A stretch of 6,274 nucleotides of DNA from assembly GCA_025351145.1 (NCBI GenBank), contig JANXWM010000256.1:1-6274 (forward strand). Direction: 5' to 3'. Made by a program: the position numbers and the translations under genes. This document shows, in pieces, positions 1 to 6,185 of the stretch; position 1 is the stretch's first letter; the number at the start of each line of letters is the position of its first letter. Source of the DNA: Chitinophagaceae bacterium (GTDB lineage: Bacteria; Bacteroidota; Bacteroidia; Chitinophagales; Chitinophagaceae). Under the pieces are notes generated by a model. That model had not been told where the DNA came from. It was given only the letters and a program-made list of their open reading frames with translations, and ran no database searches.

Positions 1-575
1 AAAATGTATCGCCTGAAAACCGTGGAAACTTTGAAGACCTTGAACTCGGCATCAACACCATTAAAAGCCGCAGCGAAGGCTTATTAAAGTTTGCAGAAAC
101 ATACCGCAACCTCAATAAAATTACCACGCTTAACCTGCAAAAAATTTACATACGCGATGTGTTTGAAAACATGCACACATTAATGGGGCCCACACTGAAC
201 CAGAAAAATATTGAGATGGAGATCATCCTTAAAGACCCTGACATTACGCTTGAGGCCGACACCAACTTAATTGAACAGGTACTTATCAACCTTATCGTTA
301 ACGCCATTGAAGCCGTAAAGGAAAAGCCGCATCCACGCATTTTGCTTTCGGCCAATTATGTGCCCGGTAAAAAAACGGTTGTTCAAATTGCCGACAATGG
401 CAGCGGCATGCCCGAAGAACTTTTAGACAAAATTTTTATCCCGTTTTTCACTACCAAAAAAACTGGCAGCGGTATTGGCCTAAGCTTATGCAAACAAATT
501 ATGATGCTGCATAAAGGCAACATTCATGTTCAATCGAACGAAGGTGAGGGAACTGTTTTTACACTTCAGTTTTAA
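1..575 (+). CDS. Sensor histidine kinase, C-terminal part (NtrB/NtrY-like), 5' truncated by window edge
   Basis: The reading frame is open from base 3 to the TAA at 573-575, giving 190 residues of a protein that begins before the window. Residues 11-40 look like the second helix of a dimerisation/phosphotransfer domain; the phosphorylated His would lie upstream and is not seen. The rest is a complete HATPase_c domain: N-box LINLIVNAIEA (N96, N100), G1 box DNGSGMP (D131), F-box IFIPFFTTK (144-152), G2 box GSGIGLSL (155-162) and a final GEGTVF. All ATP-binding boxes are intact, so the kinase is probably active. By family it phosphorylates a response regulator, in NtrB/NtrY-type pairs often an NtrC-like sigma-54 activator; no partner is visible here. 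Sensor domains and cellular location cannot be judged. A GTG at 159 opens a shorter frame but would cut the domain and is not the real start. Confidence 0.93.
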   Translation, partial: NVSPENRGNFEDLELGINTIKSRSEGLLKFAETYRNLNKITTLNLQKIYIRDVFENMHTLMGPTLNQKNIEMEIILKDPDITLEADTNLIEQVLINLIVNAIEAVKEKPHPRILLSANYVPGKKTVVQIADNGSGMPEELLDKIFIPFFTTKKTGSGIGLSLCKQIMMLHKGNIHVQSNEGEGTVFTLQF

Positions 576-587
576 ATACATTTTTTT

Positions 588-640
588 GAACCGGGCTTTG
601 GTTCTTTGTGAACCGTTCCTTGCGTCGCACTCTTGTACTG
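588..640 (+). repeat. Dispersed repeat, copy 1 (left arm of a two-armed element)
   Basis: This arm begins 13 bp after the kinase stop codon with GAACCGGGCTTT and continues into the core CTTGCGTCGCACTCTTGTAC. Bases 611-636 are identical over 26 bp to 6217-6242 at the other end of the window. A 16 bp stretch of the core (620-635 minus its edges, CTTGCGTCGCACTCTT) recurs on the opposite strand at 4856-4871. The distance from the GGGCT box to the core is 15-16 bp in copies 1, 2 and 3, so the arms share a layout and not only a short word. Function unknown. Confidence 0.85.
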
Positions 641-679
641 TTGGATTGTAAAGCAGCAAAATACACAGTGATGCTAAAG

Positions 680-798
680 TTGAATAGAATTGCGGATGTA
701 CAAGTGAGTGACACAACAGGCGATGCTATGAAATACCATAGCCTGCAGCATAAATATTTAATACAAAACAGCTTCTATGTTTTTCAAAAGCCCGGTAA
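680..798 (-). repeat. Dispersed repeat, copy 4 (right, diverged arm of the two-armed element)
   Basis: Read on the - strand this arm starts with ACCGGGCTTT (787-796), an exact 10 bp inverted match to 590-599, and ends near GTACAAG (698-704), the exact inverse of CTTGTAC at 632-638. Between these ends it matches the core only loosely (GTACAAGTGAGTGACACAAC against the inverse core GTACAAGAGTGCGACGCAA) and carries about 50 extra bases, which include a small hairpin. The stretch ending at 795 (GTTTTTCAAAAGCCCGG) also resembles 4884-4900 of copy 2 at 14 of 17 positions. It ends about 60 bp before the cyclase start. Confidence 0.65.
725..742. repeat. Small perfect hairpin inside the repeat element
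   Basis: GCTATG at 725-730 and CATAGC at 737-742 form a 6 bp perfect stem with loop AAATAC. No T-run follows on either strand, so it is not a convincing intrinsic terminator. It lies in the extra sequence that separates the two conserved blocks of the right arm, and is best seen as internal structure of the element. Confidence 0.5.
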
Positions 799-857
799 TT
801 AATTATCTTTAAGCATAATTTAAAAGTACCCATTTTAATTTCTGCTAAATTTCAATT

Positions 858-1571
858 GTGAAAAGTACAATTTCGTCTTTTAAACCCAGCGCTTCATTTC
901 CCGAACAGGCAATTGTATTAATTTTTGATTTGGAGGGCTTTTCAAAATTTTTCAGCCATCCGGATATAAACGAGTATGTGCCCAAATTTTTAAACCTGGT
1001 GCTTAGTGAAATTGATGAAACTATAAAAGGGGGAAAACCATATTGGGCAATGGATATTGATGATGAGCAAATGGATATTCCCGCATTCCCGGAATTGATT
1101 CATTCAAAATTTTTGGGGGATGGCGGTTTATATATATGGCGATACAATGACTTTACAGAACAACAGCGTTTAGGCCTTATATCGACCTTTTGGTTGTTAA
1201 AACTAAAATTCAAAAGAATCATTAAAAAGGCTTTGGAAGAAATCCCTTTCCCTGATATCCCCAAAAATATCCGGTTTGGTATTTCTGCAGGAACTGTGCA
1301 TAAATTAACTTATCAAAATTCGAACAGGGAAGAATATATTGGGTACAGCATCAACCTTGCAAGCAGGCTGCAAAGCTACTGCAGGGATATCGGGTTTATT
1401 GTTTCGGGAAGGCTTAATATAAAACCTGCTGATCTTGAAGGCGGGCAATATATAAAAACAGTAGCCCATAAAATAAAAGGGTTCCCCGAAGAAATAGTGA
1501 TAGTAGATCAAAATGAATATGATGAGCTGGATCAAACTATTAAATCTGCATTATTTAATCCGGTTCAATAA
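858..1571 (+). CDS. Stand-alone class III adenylate/guanylate cyclase-like protein
   Basis: This 237-residue protein is a single nucleotidyl cyclase domain without membrane span or sensor domain, so it is probably cytoplasmic and would convert ATP (or GTP) to a cyclic nucleotide as a dimer. Visible family motifs are IFDLEGF (20s) with metal ligand D24, KFLGDGG with second metal ligand D88 and K84 four residues before it, and EEYIGYSINLASRLQ with N166 and R170 at the transition-state positions. K84 fits the adenine-selecting lysine; the second purine-contact position, seven before the Asn, is E159 rather than Asp or Thr, so substrate choice is uncertain. D24 and D88 are 64 residues apart against about 44 in well-known members, indicating an insertion around residues 59-82. 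The start is GTG at 858, with a stop at 846-848 just upstream and no Shine-Dalgarno sequence. It ends 6 bp from the convergent response regulator. It could be a regulated cyclase or a degenerate nucleotide-binding relative. Confidence 0.85.
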   Translation: MKSTISSFKPSASFPEQAIVLIFDLEGFSKFFSHPDINEYVPKFLNLVLSEIDETIKGGKPYWAMDIDDEQMDIPAFPELIHSKFLGDGGLYIWRYNDFTEQQRLGLISTFWLLKLKFKRIIKKALEEIPFPDIPKNIRFGISAGTVHKLTYQNSNREEYIGYSINLASRLQSYCRDIGFIVSGRLNIKPADLEGGQYIKTVAHKIKGFPEEIVIVDQNEYDELDQTIKSALFNPVQ

Positions 1572-1577
1572 ATCCAT

Positions 1578-2228
1578 TTACTCTGTGAGGCCATTTTTTA
1601 CTGCAAACATTACAAGCCCGGCTGTATTGCGTACACCAATTTTTTCAATAAGCTTTTGCCTGATTCCTTCAACTGACCTTACACTTAACAAAAGTTGTGT
1701 GCCAATTTCAGCAACAGTTTTTTCTTCGCAAATAAGTTCCAGCACCTGCTGCTCCTGCCTGGTTAATTCAATGTCGTTGTTAAAAGAGGGTATAAGATTA
1801 TTCTTTACTACAAGTTTTTTTAAAAGCGCTTTATTTACAAGATCGTTGAAGTAATAACCATTTTCGTGCACTGTATAAATAGCCTTAATAATCTCTTTGG
1901 GCTCCGCATTTTTTAATAAATAACCATTTGCGCCACTCTCCATCAGATGGATGATAAATTTATCACTGTCGTACATGGTAACCACAAGCACTTTAATTTC
2001 TTTATATTTTTTACGGATGAGTTTAGTAGATTCCACACCATCCAGTAATGGCATTTTTAAATCCATGAGAATAACATCGGGTTGATTGCTTTCAAGTAAC
2101 TTCATTAATTCCTCACCATTTTCTGCTTCAAAAAGAAACTGAAGATTATTGTCAGAAGAAAGGCAAAGTTTTAAGCCATCACGGTATATTTTATAATCAT
2201 CAGCGATGGCTATTTTTATAGCTGTCAT
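1578..2228 (-). CDS. Response regulator, NarL/FixJ family (receiver + LuxR-type HTH)
   Basis: This 216-residue protein has a receiver domain at residues 4-120 with acidic pair D10/D11, phospho-acceptor D56 in VILMDLKMP, switch T84 in VVTMYD and K106 in YLLKNA. A LuxR-type helix-turn-helix follows at about 153-215, starting LTRQEQQVLELI and including SVRSVEGIRQKLIEKIGV. Every residue needed for phosphorylation is present. It should dimerise and bind DNA when phosphorylated by its partner kinase. The ATG at 2226-2228 overlaps the kinase stop TGA as ATGA, so translation is probably coupled; no Shine-Dalgarno sequence precedes it. It is the last gene of the - strand unit, and no terminator hairpin is seen before the convergent cyclase gene. 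Target promoters cannot be told from the sequence. Confidence 0.96.
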   Translation of the reverse strand: MTAIKIAIADDYKIYRDGLKLCLSSDNNLQFLFEAENGEELMKLLESNQPDVILMDLKMPLLDGVESTKLIRKKYKEIKVLVVTMYDSDKFIIHLMESGANGYLLKNAEPKEIIKAIYTVHENGYYFNDLVNKALLKKLVVKNNLIPSFNNDIELTRQEQQVLELICEEKTVAEIGTQLLLSVRSVEGIRQKLIEKIGVRNTAGLVMFAVKNGLTE

Positions 2229-3016
2229 GGTAATTTTATTATGGGGATTTTTAAAACAATGGTATTATTATTTGTATCTGCATCAAAACGGATTTTTCCT
2301 TTTAAAAGAATGATCCTGTTCTGGATATTTTTTAATCCCAGTCCGTTTTGCTGAAAGCGGAGCCTTTCAAATGCTTCCTGGCTTAAGCCGGTTCCGTTAT
2401 GATTAATAGTAAAGACAAGTTCGTAATCCTGAACCAATGAATGAATCTGTAATTGCGTTGCTTTACCATGCTTTAAAATATTGTTACCCAGTTCTTGTAT
2501 CATCCTGTAAATACTTATATCATTTTCAGGGTTACCCGTTTGGTAACTATTATCAAGTTCTACTGTCGTTTCAAGGCCGGCACCTTGCCCAATCTTTTGA
2601 AAGAAACTACGGATAGCTTCATTAAGGCCAAGTTCTTTTAAGATGGCAGAATGAAGGTTATGGGAAATGGACCGCACTTTTGTAATTGACTCATCAAGCA
2701 GTTCTAAAGTTTTGGAAAACAACTGCTTGTCTTTATCACCCAACCCATCCGTTGTTATATTTCCAAGATAAAGTTTTGTAGCTGACAACAAGGCCCCCAC
2801 TTCATCGTGAAGTTCTTCTGAAATGCGGTGCCGCTCCATTTCTTCGCTTCTCACGGCTGCTTCTATTAATTGGTTTTGTTGTTTTTCGTGGAGTTTTTGT
2901 ATGTTCTGTTTATACTCAAACTTTTTTCGCTGGCTCATATTAAAAGCCAGCAGAAAACTGATGATGAGCAGGAACATAGCAGCAATAAATATTAAAACCA
3001 GACTAGTGATTTGCAT
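2225..3016 (-). CDS. Sensor histidine kinase, HisKA_3 type (NarL-family partner), no own sensor domain
   Basis: This 263-residue kinase has one hydrophobic N-terminal span (about 4-26), a charged, probably coiled-coil linker (27-62), and then a HisKA_3 domain with ERHRISEELHDEVG, where H70 is the expected phospho-acceptor. The HATPase domain shows an N-box QELGNNILKH (E175, N179) and a G2 box NGLGLKNIQNR (224-234). The G1 box is unusual: INHNGTG has H206 where the adenine-contacting Asp of D-x-G-x-G normally sits. It has no PAS, HAMP or extracytoplasmic loop, so signal input must come from another protein, most simply the seven-span protein whose gene overlaps its start by 14 bp. The ATG at 3014-3016 is supported by an SD-like GGGAGGG 7 bp upstream. 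It should phosphorylate the response regulator encoded directly downstream. Confidence 0.95.
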   Translation of the reverse strand: MQITSLVLIFIAAMFLLIISFLLAFNMSQRKKFEYKQNIQKLHEKQQNQLIEAAVRSEEMERHRISEELHDEVGALLSATKLYLGNITTDGLGDKDKQLFSKTLELLDESITKVRSISHNLHSAILKELGLNEAIRSFFQKIGQGAGLETTVELDNSYQTGNPENDISIYRMIQELGNNILKHGKATQLQIHSLVQDYELVFTINHNGTGLSQEAFERLRFQQNGLGLKNIQNRIILLKGKIRFDADTNNNTIVLKIPIIKLP

Positions 3017-3668
3017 ATTTTACCCTCCCATAAAAAGCACGTGCAATAAATAAACAAAAAATAATGTAAAAGATATTATGAATAGGCCAAATCTGGAAAA
3101 CAGAGTTTTCAGATTCTTTCATTAAAGTATCGAAGAAGAGAAAGATTGGAAAACTAACTGCTTCAAAAATAATAAGTCCGGTAACAATAACTAAGGAAGG
3201 ATCAAACTTGGTATTCGCTTCTTCTTTCCTTAATACACCCAGAAAGAAAGTAACACAATAGTAAAGCAGGATAAATCCCTCTAAGGCAAAAGTTACCGGA
3301 CTAATTTGGCTAAAAGGTTCAAAAAATAAGAAATTGATGATGATGCATAAAGCTGAAATGTAAATAACCGTGTTTTGAAATATCTTATTCAAGTGTAACC
3401 TGATACATCTGAAGAACCAGATAAAAAAGTATAGCCGCACTATAGAATGAACATTATACAAAAAATTATTATCCTGCAGAAAAGTAGGCATATATGGTTT
3501 ATACTTCCAGCTGATATCAATCGTTAGATTGATACAAAATGCAACAATCAAATAATATAATACCGGATACAAATAATTATAAGACTGTCCCTTTTTTAGT
3601 ATGAATACAATTAACGGAATTGCTGCAGCCCATACCTCAGACCAGTCAAATATTTGCTTAAATAACAT
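3003..3668 (-). CDS. Seven-span integral membrane protein, probable sensory partner of the kinase
   Basis: This 221-residue, very hydrophobic protein has seven likely membrane helices at about 9-25, 33-52, 71-89, 99-117, 125-146, 157-180 and 190-212. It has no soluble domain of size. Short polar motifs within or beside spans may matter for function: YNVHSIVRLY (71-80), PIFLFFD (174-180) and IWPIHNIFYI (193-202). I know of no named domain for it, although similar short polytopic proteins beside HisKA_3 kinases seem familiar from Bacteroidota (recollection only). Its last codons overlap the kinase start by 14 bp, and the sequence encoding YGRV near its C-terminus supplies the kinase's Shine-Dalgarno-like site. 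This tight coupling suggests fixed stoichiometry and a sensor role for the kinase. A transport or anchoring role remains possible. The ATG lies 11 bp after the upstream gene's stop. Confidence 0.85.
   Translation of the reverse strand: MLFKQIFDWSEVWAAAIPLIVFILKKGQSYNYLYPVLYYLIVAFCINLTIDISWKYKPYMPTFLQDNNFLYNVHSIVRLYFFIWFFRCIRLHLNKIFQNTVIYISALCIIINFLFFEPFSQISPVTFALEGFILLYYCVTFFLGVLRKEEANTKFDPSLVIVTGLIIFEAVSFPIFLFFDTLMKESENSVFQIWPIHNIFYIIFCLFIARAFYGRVKYANH
3024..3028 (-). promoter_or_regulatory. Shine-Dalgarno-like site of the kinase gene
   Basis: On the - strand GGGAGGG (3029-3023) stands 7 bp before the kinase ATG at 3014-3016. It lies inside the coding sequence of the seven-span protein. This fixes the kinase start and is notable because the other genes here have weak or no such site. 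Confidence 0.6.
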
Positions 3669-3679
3669 CTAATCAGTTT

Positions 3680-4183
3680 TTATCTCCCCGGCTGATATGG
3701 GGGTGAAGGATTAAATAATTTTGTAGAACCAGGAGTTGATTGATTATTCGAAACATGAATTTCTAAAAACCGCCTTGGTGGCAACACACCCCAATAACCT
3801 ACTACCGGAATTAAGTAATACTCTCCAACAGGAGCTGGCATCACACCACCTCTCCCTTTTGTTTTTAATGGCGTTAAATTGAACGTGAGACCAGAGTAGG
3901 TTACCGTTGGTTCGAAGTGATCAGTTATTTCTGTTGAAACGCCACCATTAATACCGTAGACTTTAAGTGTATCCGGATTGTATGAAGTATCAACTATTAT
4001 ATTGATCAATTCGTAATTATTTAAATCATCATGTAACACGTGGCCACTTATTTTCAAGCCCCTTACTTCTTCCGGCCCAATTGCCGAACTGCTAAAAATC
4101 TCCAAAAACCAAAAACTGGTAATTGCCATAATTGAAATTACAGAAGCGATTGTCAAAGTCTTTTTTGTTAGTATTTTTTTCAT
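3680..4183 (-). CDS. Membrane-anchored exported protein of unknown function, first gene of the sensory unit
   Basis: This 167-residue protein is not recognised. It starts MKKILTKK and has one hydrophobic segment at about 9-30 (TIASVISIMAITSFWFLEIF), which fits an uncleaved signal anchor or a signal peptide. There is no lipobox Cys. The remaining 130 or so residues are polar, rich in Gly, Pro, Thr and beta-branched residues, with no Cys, as expected of a small beta-rich domain outside the cytoplasmic membrane. The C-terminal 20 residues are rich in Pro and Ser (NPSPPYQPGR). Its stop is 11 bp before the seven-span gene on the same strand, so the two are probably co-transcribed. It may be a periplasmic ligand or accessory subunit of the sensor; this is inference from position only. 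The ATG at 4181-4183 has only a weak A-rich upstream region. Confidence 0.8.
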   Translation of the reverse strand: MKKILTKKTLTIASVISIMAITSFWFLEIFSSSAIGPEEVRGLKISGHVLHDDLNNYELINIIVDTSYNPDTLKVYGINGGVSTEITDHFEPTVTYSGLTFNLTPLKTKGRGGVMPAPVGEYYLIPVVGYWGVLPPRRFLEIHVSNNQSTPGSTKLFNPSPPYQPGR

Positions 4184-4850
4184 AATTCTTTAAGGTGAAA
4201 TTGGTGAATAGATATATCTGCAAAATATAGTTTGGCATTGGGTAAGCCTGGTTTATGTTTTGTTTTAATAAGCGGATTATTTCTAATAAGACATAGTAAT
4301 ATATACATGATTTTTTAGACCAGCAAGTATTTTACAGTCAATCTTACCTTTCTTTAAAAAAATAGTCGCAGAATTGAATAAGGCACAAACAAAACATGTA
4401 TACCAAATGCTTGCAGATTTTTGATTTTTAAAAATTAACTGTTTTATAAAGTAAGGTATTTGGCTGCCCTTATATAAACTTCTTTAGTAGGTTAAAACTA
4501 ACCATCTTTATTTCTCCATTCCTTTGCATTGAAGATACTGTGTCACTGCATAACAATCAAACCCCAAATCATCAGTCGCATTTTTTTATTTAGAGCATTT
4601 TTTAATTACCCCGATTTCTCCGTAATTTCCCGCATCGGATAACCTCCAAAGATTGCTTTGCCTTATAGGGCTTTATTAAATGCGGCTGTTGGCGGAGCCT
4701 CAATAAAAACTGAATTTTAAAGAAAGAAAAGTGATGGCTTTAAATGAGGCAGGTTGTGAGAAAGAAGTGCAAAGGCATAGTTTACAGTTTGTAGTTTAGG
4801 GTTAATAATTCTTCAACTGGAACTGGAGACTTGTTCAGCATTGTTCCGAA
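4184..4850. other. Long gap without a convincing gene
   Basis: These 667 bases separate the divergently read exported-protein and transporter genes and are AT-rich with many T-runs. No frame in them looks coding; the longest seen with an ATG and worth naming is 22 codons (4734-4799). The - strand operon promoter should lie here. TATATTTTG (4229-4221, - strand) is one base longer than the Bacteroidota -7 pattern TAnnTTTG, and no matching TTTG -33 box is seen, so it is not called. Weak structures are GGTTA/TAACC (4490-4503), a CCGAT/ATCGG pair with a long loop near 4610-4640, and a tandem AACTGG at 4815-4826. A regulatory RNA cannot be excluded. Confidence 0.6.
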
Positions 4851-4910
4851 CGTAAAAGAGTGCGACGCAAGAGAAGCTTAATATTTATTCAATAGCCCGG
4901 CTCATAAAAT
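4851..4910 (-). repeat. Dispersed repeat, copy 2 (upstream of transporter gene)
   Basis: Read on the - strand from 4910, this copy starts ATTTTATGAGCC, exactly as copy 3 does at 6186-6197, then carries GGGCT, a 16 bp AT-rich spacer and the core CTTGCGTCGCACTCTT (4871-4856). By hand alignment it matches 6186-6240 at 46 of 55 positions with no gap. It ends 23 bp before the transporter ATG, so it must lie in that gene's 5' untranslated region or overlap its promoter. The similarity may run further left (GTTCAGCATTGTTCCGAA, 4833-4850), but no second copy of that part is present to test this. Confidence 0.85.
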
Positions 4911-4933
4911 CTTATTTACAACAAATCAGATCA

Positions 4934-6184
4934 ATGAAATCAACAACGCGTATTCAGCTTTCGGTAATGATGTTCCTCCAGTTTGTAGTATGGGGTGCAT
5001 GGTACGGGCAATTATCAAAATATTTATTTGCCATTAACTTCACCGGGGAACAGGTAGGAAATATTTATGCAACATTTTCTGTTGCAATGATCATCTCGCC
5101 ATTCTTTATCGGCATGCTTGCAGACAGATTTTTTGCTGCGCAAAAAGTTCTAGGCGTGTTGAATTTAATTGGCGCCGGGCTTCTTTTCTGGCTTATCAAT
5201 ATTACCAGCTACGATCTCTTTTATTGGGTAATGCTCCTGTATTGCCTCACATTTGCGCCAACTATTGCGCTTACCGCATCTATATCTATGCGCCAAATGA
5301 CAAACCCCGAAAAACAATTTCCGCCAATTCGGGTATTGGGAACAATTGCATGGATTGCAGTAACAAATCTGGTAGGCGTTATGGGCTGGGGAGATAAGGT
5401 AACCATCTTCTACATTTCTATGATTACTGCTGCTGTTATTGGTTTGTATTCGTTCACGCTTCCAAATACAGCACCTTCGATAAAAGGCCCCGTAAGTGCG
5501 GCACAAATTATTGGGAGGGATGCATTTGTCTTATTTAAAAACAGGTCTTTCACCATATTTTTTATTGCATCAATTTTAATATGTATCCCGCTTTCTTTTT
5601 ATTATTCAATGGCTAATCCATCTATTACCGATGCATATAAAGCCGCTTTTATGGCTGCGCATCCCGGGCAAGCATTGCCTAACACTTTTTATGTAGAAAA
5701 TAAAATGTCATTAGGGCAGGCATCAGAAGTGTTCTTTATGCTGCTGCTCCCTTTTGCTTACAGTAGATTTGGTATAAAAAATATTTTAATTGCCGGTTTG
5801 CTTGCATGGATTATACGTTTCTTTTTCTTCAGCTATGGCAATGCCGACAGCGCAGAATGGATGCTTTACGGCGGCATTGTTTTGCATGGCATGTGTTACG
5901 ACTTTTTCTTTGTCAGTGGTATGATCTACACCGATGAAAAAGCCGGAGAAAAAATAAAATCCCAGGCTCAGGGCTTAATAAGCCTTGCAACTTATGGTAT
6001 CGGTATGCTTATTGGCTCGTTACTTTCTGGCAAAGTAAAAGATGCCTACACCACTGGCACAGGCGATACAGCAATTACCAACTGGTCTGGCGTATGGATG
6101 GTTCCGGCAGGTATTGCCATTGTAGTGTTGCTTTTATTTCTGGTAGCATTTAAAGAAAGAAAGCACGCAATACCCGTTACCTGA
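4934..6184 (+). CDS. NupG-like nucleoside:H+ symporter family transporter (MFS)
   Basis: This 416-residue inner-membrane protein, with about 12 hydrophobic spans, is close in length to E. coli NupG (418). It shares its signature blocks: FPPIRVLGTI (129-138), DAFVLFKN (196-203), SRFGIKN (277-283), AWIIRF (291-296), YDFFFVSG (322-329) and AQGL...SGKV (345-368). By family it imports a small solute with protons. Comparing with the NupG sequence as recalled, R133, T137, Q262, E265 and D323 match residues at its binding site, whereas Q225, N228, F143 and Y318 of NupG are replaced by S221, Y224, W140 and H318. Nucleoside transport is therefore plausible but a different substrate, such as a sugar derivative, is equally possible. 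The ATG at 4934 has no clear Shine-Dalgarno sequence. The gene stands alone here and is bracketed by inverted repeat copies. The frame is intact. Confidence 0.9.
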   Translation: MKSTTRIQLSVMMFLQFVVWGAWYGQLSKYLFAINFTGEQVGNIYATFSVAMIISPFFIGMLADRFFAAQKVLGVLNLIGAGLLFWLINITSYDLFYWVMLLYCLTFAPTIALTASISMRQMTNPEKQFPPIRVLGTIAWIAVTNLVGVMGWGDKVTIFYISMITAAVIGLYSFTLPNTAPSIKGPVSAAQIIGRDAFVLFKNRSFTIFFIASILICIPLSFYYSMANPSITDAYKAAFMAAHPGQALPNTFYVENKMSLGQASEVFFMLLLPFAYSRFGIKNILIAGLLAWIIRFFFFSYGNADSAEWMLYGGIVLHGMCYDFFFVSGMIYTDEKAGEKIKSQAQGLISLATYGIGMLIGSLLSGKVKDAYTTGTGDTAITNWSGVWMVPAGIAIVVLLLFLVAFKERKHAIPVT

Positions 6185-6185
6185 T

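Noticed and set aside
608..802. Open frame of 64 codons with a GTG start downstream of the partial kinase
   Set aside because: It lies almost entirely within the repeat element, its first codons are the repeat core, and the composition shows no domain or membrane pattern. The same core at 6217 does not continue the frame in the same way.
804..811. TATCTTTA as a -7 promoter box for the cyclase gene
   Set aside because: It lacks the final G of TAnnTTTG and has no -33 partner; in AT-rich DNA such near matches are frequent.
576..857. CRISPR-like array, because of recurring repeat words
   Set aside because: The repeats are inverted, diverged and not regularly spaced, and there are no cas genes or equal-length spacers.
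1513..1854. Open frame of 113 codons on the + strand
   Set aside because: It runs antisense to the response regulator gene, whose protein is clearly real with all receiver and HTH motifs, so this is a shadow frame.
4221..4229. TATATTTTG on the - strand as a Bacteroidota -7 promoter box for the four-gene unit
   Set aside because: The spacer within the motif is one base too long and no TTTG -33 box lies at the expected distance.
4490..4503. GGTTA-AAAC-TAACC hairpin as a possible terminator
   Set aside because: The stem has only 5 bp, the following T-run is broken, and no gene ends nearby.
4734..4799. Short frame of 21 residues (MALNEAGCEKEVQ...) in the long gap
   Set aside because: It has no convincing ribosome binding site, no recognisable pattern and a length expected by chance.
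5165..5506. Open frame of 113 codons on the - strand within the transporter gene
   Set aside because: It is rich in Cys, Arg and His without any motif and lies opposite a well-supported NupG-like protein.
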